Of a DNA stretch of 64,000 nt, positions 9,808-17,853 are shown piece after piece (the stretch's first letter is position 1; every line of letters starts with the position of its first letter). This stretch comes from VBAS01 sp035318985. Lineage in GTDB: Bacteria; Bacteroidota; Bacteroidia; Chitinophagales; Chitinophagaceae. The translations under genes were made by a program, and so were the position numbers. The stretch lies in contig DATHDP010000147.1 of assembly GCA_035318985.1 (NCBI GenBank), positions 27,931-91,930 on the forward strand, written 5' to 3'. The notes below the pieces were generated by a model. It searched no databases. It was not told the DNA's origin and saw nothing but the letters and a program-made list of their open reading frames with translations.

Positions 9808-10773
9808 TCATCCAAATCGATAACCACGAAGAAAATCTTCGATCAGCATTCTTTTCTTTCCTTCCAGTTGAACATCTTTCAATAGAATGTATCCATCCTT
9901 TGCGGCAAATTTCAAATATGTTTTTCCGTCTGATTCCCACCGGCCAGGTTTTGAAGTAGGCAATGAAAGTTCTTTTTCACTTTTGAATATCTTAATTGTT
10001 TTATCACCCAGTTCAGTAAATGCACCAGGAAAAGGAGAGAGGCCACGAATAAGATTTTGGATCTCATCAATAGATCTTCGCCAATCTATATTGCAGGTTT
10101 CAGTAAATATTTTGGGTGCATGTTTGAGCTGCGACGATTGACCACTGACGATGGACGACTGTGGTCCGTCGTCTGTCGTCTGTTGTCTTTCTGCTAATGT
10201 TCCATCTGCAATCCCTTTCACCGTTTCAACCAAAACTCTTGCTCCGATCTCTTTCATCTTATCATGTACGTCACCGGCAGTTTCATTTTCATCGATCGGA
10301 AAACTTTCCTGCATTAAAATGTCCCCCGTATCTATTTCATGTTTGAGTTTAAAAGTTGTTACTCCTGTTTCTTTTTCCCCGTTTATAACAGCCCAGTTGA
10401 TTGGTGCCGCACCGCGGTATTGTGGCAATAAACTACCATGAAGATTGATAGTGCCTAGCGGTGGCATATTCCAAACAGATTCGGGTAACATTCGGAAAGC
10501 GACCACAATTTGTAGATCTGCATTTAAGGATCTGAGTTCTTCAAGAAATTCAATGTTCTTTAATTTCTCTGGTTGTAAAACTTTTAGATGATGACGAACA
10601 GCATATTTTTTTACAGCACTTTCAGTCACTTTCATTCCTCTACCTGCTTGTTTATCGGGAGCAGTAATAACTCCAACAATATTACATTTTGCCTTTACCA
10701 ATGCTTCGAGTGAAGCAACGGCAAACTCAGGTGTTCCCATAAAAACTATTCGCAGCGATTGAAAGTTACTCAT
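9808..10773 (-). CDS. fmt: methionyl-tRNA formyltransferase
   Basis: Fmt formylates Met-tRNAfMet with 10-formyltetrahydrofolate to make the initiator tRNA. The 321-residue protein shows the N-terminal formyltransferase fold (MGTPEFAVASLEAL at ~12), the folate-binding and catalytic segment around LHGSLLPQYRGAAPINW (~110), and the C-terminal domain with IDWRRSIDEIQNLIRGLSP. Between GTLAERQ and LKHAPKI (about residues 195-214) it carries ~15-20 extra residues rich in Q, S, T and D, encoded by a short tandem word repeat at 10130-10188. The insertion is in frame and falls in the interdomain loop, so the enzyme is probably active. It appears co-transcribed with the upstream DUF4870 gene, 37 bp away on the same strand. 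Confidence 0.95.
   Translation of the reverse strand: MSNFQSLRIVFMGTPEFAVASLEALVKAKCNIVGVITAPDKQAGRGMKVTESAVKKYAVRHHLKVLQPEKLKNIEFLEELRSLNADLQIVVAFRMLPESVWNMPPLGTINLHGSLLPQYRGAAPINWAVINGEKETGVTTFKLKHEIDTGDILMQESFPIDENETAGDVHDKMKEIGARVLVETVKGIADGTLAERQQTTDDGPQSSIVSGQSSQLKHAPKIFTETCNIDWRRSIDEIQNLIRGLSPFPGAFTELGDKTIKIFKSEKELSLPTSKPGRWESDGKTYLKFAAKDGYILLKDVQLEGKKRMLIEDFLRGYRFG
10130..10188. repeat. in-frame tandem word repeat inside fmt
   Basis: The DNA is a degenerate run of GACGA, GACTG and GTCGTCTGT words. Two arms, GGACGAC and GTCCGTCGTC, are partly complementary. It encodes the extra Q/S/T/D-rich loop in Fmt that other formyltransferases lack. Confidence 0.6.
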
Positions 10774-10810
10774 CGTAGCGAAGATATTAAAGAGTAAAGA
10801 AGTAAGGCTA

Positions 10811-11191
10811 TTATTTGATACCAGCTAACATTTCCTGTGCTTTCACACCGATGATAGGAACTGGTTTTTCCTGGCCATTAATAGCGGAAACTAGTCCAAT
10901 GACCCAAAGCACAAAAACCCCGATAAGGGAAATGTATATCAAAATAGAAATTATCCAACCTAATACGGGAATGAATAAGAAGATGAACATGACTATGTAA
11001 AGTACAACAGCAATTATCATCAATCCCAGTGATTGGCGAATGTGGTATGCTGCCAGTTTTGATTTATTACTGCTAAACAGAACATAAGCAATGATCCACC
11101 CGATCAATGAGAAATAGCTTATGATAGAGATTGTTTTACCATCCACGCCTGATGTGGCTGGAGCTGGGGTTGGGTTTGTTTCAGTTGACAT
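10811..11191 (-). CDS. DUF4870 (Tic20-like) membrane protein
   Basis: A 126-residue small membrane protein with a flexible, Pro/Thr/Ala-rich N-terminus (residues 1-16), then a DUF4870 domain. The first membrane segment is IISYFSLIGWIIAYVLF (~23-40), followed by the short charged stretch SSNKSKLAAYHIRQSLG typical of the family, and two further hydrophobic segments to ~105. The C-terminus (KPVPIIGVKAQEML) is amphipathic. Function is unknown; family members are distantly similar to Tic20. It lies 37 bp upstream of fmt on the same strand and probably shares its transcript. Confidence 0.8.
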   Translation of the reverse strand: MSTETNPTPAPATSGVDGKTISIISYFSLIGWIIAYVLFSSNKSKLAAYHIRQSLGLMIIAVVLYIVMFIFLFIPVLGWIISILIYISLIGVFVLWVIGLVSAINGQEKPVPIIGVKAQEMLAGIK

Positions 11192-11262
11192 AATAGTTGA
11201 GTTGGTTTGTTGCCATTAAATTAAGAAAAATCTTATTCAAAATCTTTATATAACTGATATTT

Positions 11263-12309
11263 TTATTGCTGAATGCCCTTTGAGTTTTTAAATATTTCTC
11301 CATTCAATGATAATCCATTTGATAAATAATGGCTGATATTATAACCCATAAACCCAACCCAGTATGGCGTAAGCAGCCTGAATTTATTTTTTTCTACCTT
11401 GGCATTGGAAGCATAGTTGGTTAAAATGGTGGATAATACAATTCCAGCCTTTGCATGTTCATCGGGTAAATTATCTGCAAATACTAATTTCTTCGGCTGG
11501 CTACCGTCGAATTTAAATGCGATAATAGAACTGGATGTTAAGAAAGAAGCATCCTGCGTTACCAGGAAATTTTTCATTACCATATTGTTTTGAATATTAT
11601 AACTTTTTAGTCCGCTCCAGTCCAGTTCCGGTACTTCTATCATTAATCTTTTTATCCAGTCAATGGAAGCCCTTTCTGCTGTTTCAACGGCCTCTTTATT
11701 ATATGATCTTGCACTGTTGTCTTTGTGCAATGACTCGTGAGATACATGTCCATTAAACGGTTTTGCATAGATACCGGTAAAGATCTTCATTTTTCCCTTT
11801 ACACTGTCTTCAACATCATACCAGATAGGGATCGGAGAAATTCCTTTTCCCATATAGGTATTTACCCAGTTTGAATGAGAATAAAAATCCTGGATGATAT
11901 GTAAGCTTGCTCCTAAAATATTAAAGAGTACAATTTGCCTGTAGTCCCGGTCCACGGATGAAGAAGCAGCAAATTGTTTTAAAGCGGCTTTAGTATTTTC
12001 AAAGATCAGTTGCCAGTTTTTTTCAATGTCAGCGGTAGTATAAATGGCATCAAAATGTAGAAAATCATATGAATGGTCACTACTGAAAAGGGCTTTGTTT
12101 ATGTTTATTTTTGCCAGTCCTTCATTAGGCATATTTAATACAGCCATAAAATCGGTAATATAGTTTGACACTTGTGTTGCCAACCTTGCGTCACCTGAAA
12201 ATCCATTTGCTACCATTGCCTTCCGTGTACACTCGGCATGCCACCAGGTATCAAACGCCATTGCCTGTATTGAATACATGCAGAGAAAAGAAAGAAATAG
12301 TTTTTTCAT
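11263..12309 (-). CDS. exported HET-C/phospholipase C-like protein
   Basis: This 348-residue protein has a signal peptide (MKKLFLSFLCMYSIQAMA, cleaved near residue 18). The mature N-terminus FDTWWHAECTRKAM and the helix motif LHIIQDFYSHSNWVN (~135-150) match the HET-C N-terminal / zinc-dependent phospholipase C-like helical fold, where such His, Asp and Trp residues bind zinc. Further histidines (HSYDFLHFDA, VSHESLHKDN) fit that fold. No member of this exact type is functionally known to me, so lipase activity is inference. It starts 3 bp after the stop of the M48 protease gene on the same strand; the two almost certainly form an operon of envelope proteins. Confidence 0.65.
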   Translation of the reverse strand: MKKLFLSFLCMYSIQAMAFDTWWHAECTRKAMVANGFSGDARLATQVSNYITDFMAVLNMPNEGLAKININKALFSSDHSYDFLHFDAIYTTADIEKNWQLIFENTKAALKQFAASSSVDRDYRQIVLFNILGASLHIIQDFYSHSNWVNTYMGKGISPIPIWYDVEDSVKGKMKIFTGIYAKPFNGHVSHESLHKDNSARSYNKEAVETAERASIDWIKRLMIEVPELDWSGLKSYNIQNNMVMKNFLVTQDASFLTSSSIIAFKFDGSQPKKLVFADNLPDEHAKAGIVLSTILTNYASNAKVEKNKFRLLTPYWVGFMGYNISHYLSNGLSLNGEIFKNSKGIQQ

Positions 12310-12312
12310 ACT

Positions 12313-13131
12313 TTATATTTTTTGGGTATAGTATTTTGATCTTATTTCAGGAATTAATGCCGATAATTTTTTTATTCTTGTTTCATCACTTGGATGTGTA
12401 GATAAAAATTCAGGCAGCTTTGTCCCATTATTTTTTGCAGCCATGCGCTGCCAGAATGGAATAGCTTCCTGGGGGTCATAACCTGCCATACTCATAAATA
12501 TCAAACCTAATTTATCAGCTTCACTTTCCTGCATGCGGCTGTTTGGCAGTTCCAGTGCAAGTGTGGTACCCACAACATATAAACCCAAAAACAATAATTG
12601 CGTTTGTTCTTTTTGTTCTTTCAACGCTTCTTCTAAAACTAAACCGCCCATTCCTACTAATAATGCTTCGCTCATTCTTTCGTTGCCATGCCGTGCAATT
12701 GCATGAGCAATTTCATGCCCCATTACAACAGCCAATGCAGTTTCGTTTTGAGTAACCGGTAATAAGCCTGTATAAACAACTACTTTACCACCAGGCATAC
12801 ACCAGGCATTGATCGCTTCTTCTTGTATGGTATTAAACTCCCATTTAAAATTCTTTAGATCCTTACTCATGTTATTCTGGAGCATATAGGATTCTACTGC
12901 TGTTTGGATCCTGTTTCCAATCCTTGTGACCATTTGTGCCCTGCTGTCATTTTGTGAAAGAGTAGCACTCATTTTTATCACAGAATCATATTGTGTAAAA
13001 GCCATTTCCCTGATCATAAAATCAGGAACAAGGTTGAGTTGCTTGCGTCCGGTAACAGGAACCGTTTTGCAGGCGGTAAAAATGTTTGCCAGGGCAACAT
13101 AACAAATACAGGATAAAATTATTTTTTTCAT
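12313..13131 (-). CDS. M48-family zinc metalloprotease, lipoprotein
   Basis: A 272-residue periplasmic peptidase of the M48 family. The start at 13131 gives a lipoprotein signal peptide with cysteine 21 (ANIFTAC); an ATG eight codons upstream would add a charged extension. The zinc site is MGHEIAHAIARHGNERMSE (HExxH at ~137), with the third ligand glutamate in SRMQESEADKLGLIFM. The domain has the usual single-catalytic-domain length, without the C-terminal TPRs of BepA. Homologues degrade misfolded outer-membrane or periplasmic proteins. The TGRKQLNLVPD segment after the lipobox is typical of Bacteroidota members. It is first in an operon with the HET-C-like gene. Confidence 0.9.
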   Translation of the reverse strand: MKKIILSCICYVALANIFTACKTVPVTGRKQLNLVPDFMIREMAFTQYDSVIKMSATLSQNDSRAQMVTRIGNRIQTAVESYMLQNNMSKDLKNFKWEFNTIQEEAINAWCMPGGKVVVYTGLLPVTQNETALAVVMGHEIAHAIARHGNERMSEALLVGMGGLVLEEALKEQKEQTQLLFLGLYVVGTTLALELPNSRMQESEADKLGLIFMSMAGYDPQEAIPFWQRMAAKNNGTKLPEFLSTHPSDETRIKKLSALIPEIRSKYYTQKI

Positions 13132-13373
13132 GAAACGGAAGAAGATGGGTTTCATTGTTTTTAAATTAATGATGCAATATGCTTACTCTCCGTATGAATT
13201 TCTATCCCTGAAAAGCAGGATATTTTCAACTAACCGAAAAATCACGGTAAAAGGAAGGAGCCATTGGCAGTGGCTATGCTTGTTTATACAATAGGAGTAA
13301 AAATCTATTTTACAGCGACCAATATATGGTGATCAAGAGTATCCGATCTACTCAGCTGCAATTTATTTCATCA

Positions 13374-14633
13374 TTAAAAGTCCTCATACAACAAATATTT
13401 CTTACGTATCGTTTTGAATTCGCTCAATTTAGGTTCCCAGCTTTTTCTTATTTCTTCTTCACTTTTTCCATCTTTTATCTGTTGCATTAATATGTCATTA
13501 CCGGCAAGACGAATGAATGAATTTGTTTTTAAAAAGAAACTGTCTTTATCTGGGAAAATCTTATAAGCATCAAACAGCCATTGCAACTGGATCTTCTTAT
13601 CTACTTTTTTTAATACATCTTCGGGTGTGCCGCCAAAGTTCCAGCCGTAACAAACTTTTCCATAATGCTTGGAGCTTTTGGCTCCTTCATTTGGATTTGG
13701 GGTAAATGAAAACATGTTTTTTGGCAATGATGGGTGGCCGATATATTCAAATGGTTTTGGGGTACCGCGACCTTCACTTAATGCAGTTCCTTCAAACAAA
13801 CATGTTGTTGGATAGAGATAGATGGATTGTATCTCGGGTAAGTTTGGGGAAGATCTTACCGGTAAAACATATTTGCTTTTATGTGTATAGTTCTTGCATT
13901 TAATTACTAAAAAGTGAAAAGGAGTATCGGCAGTTTCCTTGGTTGTAATATTATATGCATTGACAGCATTTGCTTTTTCTGAAACCCATTTTTCCCCAAG
14001 CAAAAGCATCGCATATTCTCCCATCGTCATTCCATAAACAATAGGTATTGGCTGCATGCCAACAAAACTTTTAAACTTTATGTCTAACACTGGCCCATCA
14101 ACATAAAAACCATTTGGATTTGGCCGGTCCAACAACAGTAATGGTTTGTGATTTTCCAATGCAGTTTCCAGAAACTCCTGCATGGAAGATATATATGTGT
14201 AAAAACGGGTTCCTACATCTTGTATATCGAAGATCAATAGATCAACATCTTTTATGTCTTCTGTTGATGATGTTCTTTTGGAACCATATAATGATATAAC
14301 TGGTATCCCAGTTTTCTCATCTGTATAGTTGCCAATTTTTTCACCTGCACTTGCTGTGCCCCGGAATCCATGCTCAGGTCCAAAGATCACTTTGATATCA
14401 ATACCTAATTTTCTTAAGGTATCAACAAGATGAGTGTTACCAACCATCGATGTTTGATTGGCGAAGATGCCAACCCTCTTTCCTTTTAAGAATGGTAAAT
14501 AAACATTAATGCGTTCGGCGCCGGGAATGATCGCAGATTGCGGATTTTGGATTTCGGATTTAATATTGGGTTGCCCTTTACAGCTTATTACAAAAAATGA
14601 AAAGGCTAAAAGGGTTGAAAGAAATTGCTTCAT
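13374..14633 (-). CDS. namZ: NamZ-type exo-beta-N-acetylmuramidase (DUF1343), lipoprotein
   Basis: A 419-residue exported protein of the DUF1343 family, whose characterised member NamZ (GH171) removes N-acetylmuramic acid from the non-reducing end of peptidoglycan fragments. The signal peptide ends at a lipobox (FFVISCKGQ, Cys18). Family motifs follow: GKRVGIFANQTSMVGNTHLV (~50-70), FGPEHGFRGTASAGE, LLIFDIQDVGTRFYTY, LLLDRPNPNG and LFEGTALSEGRGTPKPFE. Residues ~24-33, between lipobox and domain, are encoded by a short tandem word repeat (14535-14563). The gene stands alone. Its role would be peptidoglycan salvage, perhaps with the GH20 enzyme at 23 kb; that link is inference. Confidence 0.87.
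   Translation of the reverse strand: MKQFLSTLLAFSFFVISCKGQPNIKSEIQNPQSAIIPGAERINVYLPFLKGKRVGIFANQTSMVGNTHLVDTLRKLGIDIKVIFGPEHGFRGTASAGEKIGNYTDEKTGIPVISLYGSKRTSSTEDIKDVDLLIFDIQDVGTRFYTYISSMQEFLETALENHKPLLLLDRPNPNGFYVDGPVLDIKFKSFVGMQPIPIVYGMTMGEYAMLLLGEKWVSEKANAVNAYNITTKETADTPFHFLVIKCKNYTHKSKYVLPVRSSPNLPEIQSIYLYPTTCLFEGTALSEGRGTPKPFEYIGHPSLPKNMFSFTPNPNEGAKSSKHYGKVCYGWNFGGTPEDVLKKVDKKIQLQWLFDAYKIFPDKDSFFLKTNSFIRLAGNDILMQQIKDGKSEEEIRKSWEPKLSEFKTIRKKYLLYEDF
14535..14563. repeat. in-frame tandem word repeat inside the namZ gene
   Basis: Three degenerate copies of GGATTT/GATTGCG words (GATTGCGGATTTTGGATTTC, then GGATTT) encode SEIQNPQSAI between the lipobox and the catalytic domain. This is the same type of repeat as in fmt, prmC, ribD and the mutase gene. 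Confidence 0.55.
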
Positions 14634-14767
14634 ATTATTTCTATTGCTTCAAATTTCTGGAAAATTATTAGTTAGACCTTAATTAATATGGGAATGGTTG
14701 CATATGATATTTCAGTAACTTGCGAGCTCATTTTTTCTTTTTGTCTTCTTAATGCTCCGCAGAAATA

Positions 14768-14805
14768 CTACAGTACAAGTGTGCGACGCAAGGGACGGTG
14801 AATAG
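14768..14805 (+). repeat. dispersed ~52 bp element, copy A (divergent copy)
   Basis: It contains GTACAAGTGTGCGACGCAA followed by GGGACGGTGAATAG. The core matches copies at 15999, 26480, 35003 and 62096. This copy lacks the GAATAGAATTGTTG left part and lies between the divergent namZ and FKBP genes. Confidence 0.7.
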
Positions 14806-14839
14806 AAATTCATAAGTTGATCACAAAAAAATATTAACA

Positions 14840-15295
14840 ATGCAACAAGTAAAAAACGGTGACAAAGTAAAAGTACATTACCATGGTCGCCTTACCAGTG
14901 GAGAAACATTTGATTCATCAGAAGGTCGTGAGCCGCTCGAGTTTGAAGTGGGCAGCGGAATGGTGATAAAAGGATTTGATGATGGCGTGACGGGTATGAA
15001 AGTAGGAGATAAGAAGACGGTGAATATTCCTGCGGAAAATGCATACGGTGAAAAAAATCCGGAAATGATCATTGATTATCCAAAAACACAATTTCCTGAA
15101 GACATACAATTGCAAGTAGGAACGCCACTTGTTATGAGCAATGCATCGGGTCAGCAATTCCAGGTAAAAATTGCAGAGGTAAAAGATGATGTTGTTATTC
15201 TTGATGCAAATCACCCGTTGGCAGGTGAAGAATTAATTTTTGATCTTGAACTGGTTGAGATAGTTGGCACAAAGCCGCTGATCATAATGCCGTAA
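14840..15295 (+). CDS. FKBP-type peptidyl-prolyl isomerase, SlyD-like
   Basis: This 151-residue cytoplasmic prolyl isomerase and chaperone starts with the FKBP signature (VKVHYHGRLTSGETFDSS), then EFEVGSGMVIKGFDDGVTGM, and has an inserted flap after AYGEKNPEMI (about 70-120) before closing with HPLAGEELIFDLELVEI (~134-150). This is the SlyD layout of an FKBP domain with an insert-in-flap chaperone domain. It lacks the His/Cys-rich tail that binds nickel in E. coli SlyD, so a metallochaperone role is unlikely. It stands alone: divergent from namZ and followed by a bidirectional terminator. The A-rich leader TCACAAAAAAATATTAACA is typical for this phylum. Confidence 0.93.
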   Translation: MQQVKNGDKVKVHYHGRLTSGETFDSSEGREPLEFEVGSGMVIKGFDDGVTGMKVGDKKTVNIPAENAYGEKNPEMIIDYPKTQFPEDIQLQVGTPLVMSNASGQQFQVKIAEVKDDVVILDANHPLAGEELIFDLELVEIVGTKPLIIMP

Positions 15296-15319
15296 GTAAA
15301 TAATAAGTTAAAAAAAGTT

Positions 15320-15350
15320 AAAGGGTCTGAAAATTTCAGACCCTTTCTTA
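15320..15350. terminator. bidirectional terminator between convergent genes
   Basis: AAAGGGTCTGAAA pairs with TTTCAGACCCTTT, with A/T-rich sequence on both sides. The flanks (AATAAGTTAAAAAAAGTTAA before, ATAACTTAACACCTATAACT after) are themselves inverted and built from repeated AAGTTA/TAACTT words. Confidence 0.85.
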
Positions 15351-15361
15351 TAACTTAACAC

Positions 15362-15919
15362 CTATAACTTATTATTTTTTCTATTAAGCCACCATCCCAA
15401 CCAAAGTCCGCAAAGTCCCCATGCTATTAATACATCTACGAAATTGGTCACAGCACCGGGTGCGTCGAACCATATATTCATTGAATAAGGAATGAACAAA
15501 TAACCAACTATACCGATCAAAAGAGAACTGAGAAAAGTAGTGAGGAACGAAGTATTGGTTTGTTTTATCAATATCCAGCAAGCGAAAAATGCTGAAATGA
15601 TCGCAGCCAATAAGGCAGTAATGATATTGGTCACCATGTTCATGTCATACGCTTTGTGATAAGTGACAACTGCCCATGGTTTGCCCTGCATATCTTTTTG
15701 CATTTGTTGCATTTCTTCCGTGCTGGCTCCTTCTTTTGCATGAGGAAGATAGTATTGGCCAGTCTCACTAAATTGACTATTGAGAAAATTTAAAACAGTG
15801 TCTTCCGTCGGTGCTTGTTGATATTCTTTACCATGTAGATCGAGTACGGTCCATGAGAGAGTTTGCCATAGAAATAAAAGAATGCCTCCGACGAGGCCGC
15901 CGATAATTAGCTTTTTCAT
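15362..15919 (-). CDS. hypothetical four-helix membrane protein
   Basis: I do not recognise this 185-residue protein. It has an N-terminal hydrophobic segment (LIIGGLVGGILLFLWQTLSW, ~3-22), a soluble region of about 70 residues (~25-95) with a Gln/Met-rich stretch EEMQQMQKDMQGKP, then three membrane segments (~97-120, 124-145, 155-175) ending in WLGWWLNRKNNKL. The soluble part between helices 1 and 2 should face the periplasm by the positive-inside rule. It is convergent with the FKBP gene. The 224 bp upstream contains repeat copy B and no further gene. Confidence 0.75.
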   Translation of the reverse strand: MKKLIIGGLVGGILLFLWQTLSWTVLDLHGKEYQQAPTEDTVLNFLNSQFSETGQYYLPHAKEGASTEEMQQMQKDMQGKPWAVVTYHKAYDMNMVTNIITALLAAIISAFFACWILIKQTNTSFLTTFLSSLLIGIVGYLFIPYSMNIWFDAPGAVTNFVDVLIAWGLCGLWLGWWLNRKNNKL

Positions 15920-15998
15920 AATAGCTGATTTTGGTTAGAAATAAAAGGTAGAAACTTATTTCATCTTTTGCAACAGAATTTGTTAACCGGCTTTTGAG

Positions 15999-16050
15999 CC
16001 CTGATTGATCGTTCCTTGCGTCGCACTCCTGTACTTCAACAATTCTATTC
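15999..16050 (-). repeat. dispersed ~52 bp element, copy B
   Basis: Read on the minus strand: GAATAGAATTGTTG, then AAGTACAGGAGTGCGACGCAA, then GGAACGATCAATCAGGG. It is nearly identical over the full length to copy D at 35003-35054, in the opposite orientation. It lies between two divergent genes. Confidence 0.85.
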
Positions 16051-16143
16051 GACTTTCGTCAATAGTGAATATGAGTTCTCTAATAAATAGACTAATCACA
16101 TTGGCTACTTTCGTCGTATATTCGCTGTCCATTTTTATAAAGT

Positions 16144-17391
16144 ATGTTTGAAAACTACAAGTTCACTGCAGCAGAAAGGTTTTTGCGTTATGTTCAGATA
16201 GATACCCAAAGCGATCCTCTTTCAAAAACAAATCCCTCAACAGAAAAGCAAAAAGATCTGAGTAAGATCTTAGCAGAAGAATTAAAACAGATTGGCATAG
16301 CTGATGCACATATGGACGAATGGGGTTATGTATATGCAACTATTCCGTCTAATACAGAAAAGAAAGTTCCCGTTATTTGTTTCTGTGCCCATGTGGATAC
16401 AGCGCCTGATTGCAGCGGTACGGATGTAAAACCTATCGTTCATACTAATTACCAGGGGCATGATATTGTTTTGCCCGATGATACAACACAGGTATTGAAA
16501 CCAAGTGACTATCCATATTTGCAAACACAATTTGGAAACGATATTATTACTGCATCAGGAAAAACTTTGCTGGGCAGTGATGATAAAGCCGGAGTAGCTG
16601 AGGTCATGGATCTCGCAAATTTTTTAATGAAGAATATAGACGTAAAACACGGCGAGATAAAAATTCTATTTACACCTGATGAAGAAGTGGGAAGGGGAAC
16701 CGAGAAAGTGGATCTGAAAAAATTAGGTGCTGATTTCGCTTATACATTAGATGGAGGTAATGCAGGAAGCCTTGAAGATGAAACATTCAGTGCCGATGCT
16801 GTAGAAGTTATCATCAATGGAGTAATAGCACATCCCGGCTATGCAAAAGGAAAAATGATAAATGCAATGAAGATCGCAGGAGAGATATTGGCGGCACTTC
16901 CTAAAGATAGATTGTCACCTGAATCAACAGAAGGTAAAAGAGGATTTATTCACCCGGTAAGATTGGAAGGCATTGCAGAAAAATGCACCATCGATTTTAT
17001 CATTCGTGATTTTGAAACAAAGGGATTGCAGAAAAAGGAAGATTACCTGCGTACACAAATTGAAGAGCTGATGCGGCTTTATCCAAAAGCATCTTTTGAA
17101 TATAAGGTGACTGAACAATATCGCAACATGAAAGAAGTTTTATTACTTCATCCACAAGTAACGGATCATGCAAAAGAAGCGATCAAAAGAGCGGGATTAA
17201 AATTAAAGATGGAAAGTATTCGCGGCGGTACCGATGGCAGTCGGTTATCATTTATGGGTTTGCCTTGTCCAAATTTATTTGCTGGTGAGCAAGCCATTCA
17301 TTCAAAACTTGAATTCATAAGTGTGCAGGATATGAATAAAGCGGTAGAAACAATGGTACATCTTGTTAGTATCTGGAATGAAAAATCCTGA
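16144..17391 (+). CDS. pepT: peptidase T (tripeptide aminopeptidase)
   Basis: A cytoplasmic M20B zinc peptidase that removes the N-terminal residue of tripeptides. At 415 residues it matches the PepT length. Metal and catalytic motifs: FCAHVDTAPD (His83, Asp85), LLGSDDKAG (~143-151), TPDEEVGRGT (catalytic Glu-Glu at ~181-182) and TLDGG (~199-203). The lid domain begins at GVIAHPGYAKGKMINA, and a late zinc ligand is expected in FAGEQAIHSKLEF. The first frame ATG gives the expected MFENYKFTAAERFLRYVQIDTQS. A TACTTTCG box near 16107 could be its promoter. It is convergent with a small membrane-protein gene three bases beyond its stop. Confidence 0.96.
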   Translation: MFENYKFTAAERFLRYVQIDTQSDPLSKTNPSTEKQKDLSKILAEELKQIGIADAHMDEWGYVYATIPSNTEKKVPVICFCAHVDTAPDCSGTDVKPIVHTNYQGHDIVLPDDTTQVLKPSDYPYLQTQFGNDIITASGKTLLGSDDKAGVAEVMDLANFLMKNIDVKHGEIKILFTPDEEVGRGTEKVDLKKLGADFAYTLDGGNAGSLEDETFSADAVEVIINGVIAHPGYAKGKMINAMKIAGEILAALPKDRLSPESTEGKRGFIHPVRLEGIAEKCTIDFIIRDFETKGLQKKEDYLRTQIEELMRLYPKASFEYKVTEQYRNMKEVLLLHPQVTDHAKEAIKRAGLKLKMESIRGGTDGSRLSFMGLPCPNLFAGEQAIHSKLEFISVQDMNKAVETMVHLVSIWNEKS

Positions 17392-17394
17392 TGT

Positions 17395-17742
17395 CTAGAT
17401 ATCATCCTTCCAAACTCTCATATACCAATAGATGGGGTACCCAACGATCCCTGCAAATAAGAAAACAAGTATCCAGATAATTCTTTCAGTTGAATCCAAT
17501 GCCTTGTGCCTTAAGAGGTGCATGATAAAGAAAATAAGCAAGCCAATTGAAAGTATGCCCATTGCAAATCCAAGGAAAAAGAGCGGAGCAAAGGCACTGA
17601 ATACTTCCTGCGGCGCAGGTTCATATTTATCCCATTGAAAAAAAGTAGGAAACATACTGAAGATCATAAATAGAAAAACCAGGAGCAAGATTATCGGTAA
17701 AAAACTAAGTATGCCTACAAATAGTTTTGAGCTGTGTGACAT
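17395..17742 (-). CDS. hypothetical small membrane protein with PLDc_N-like C-terminus
   Basis: A 115-residue protein with three predicted membrane segments: residues ~9-33, ~48-74 and ~85-106. The last part (ERIIWILVFLFAGIVGYPIY then WYMRVWKD) resembles the PLDc_N type segment, which is found alone in small membrane proteins. Function is unknown. It is convergent with pepT, leaving only three bases between stop codons. No partner gene is on its strand nearby. Confidence 0.7.
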   Translation of the reverse strand: MSHSSKLFVGILSFLPIILLLVFLFMIFSMFPTFFQWDKYEPAPQEVFSAFAPLFFLGFAMGILSIGLLIFFIMHLLRHKALDSTERIIWILVFLFAGIVGYPIYWYMRVWKDDI

Positions 17743-17853
17743 AAAAAAGATTTCCGTAAAGTTAGTTCTATTCCTTTCTGCTTGTTAACGGTGTAAAATA
17801 TTTCTCTGACCAGTGAAATTCTTGGTACTTTAGCTCACTCAAAAAACTTATAT

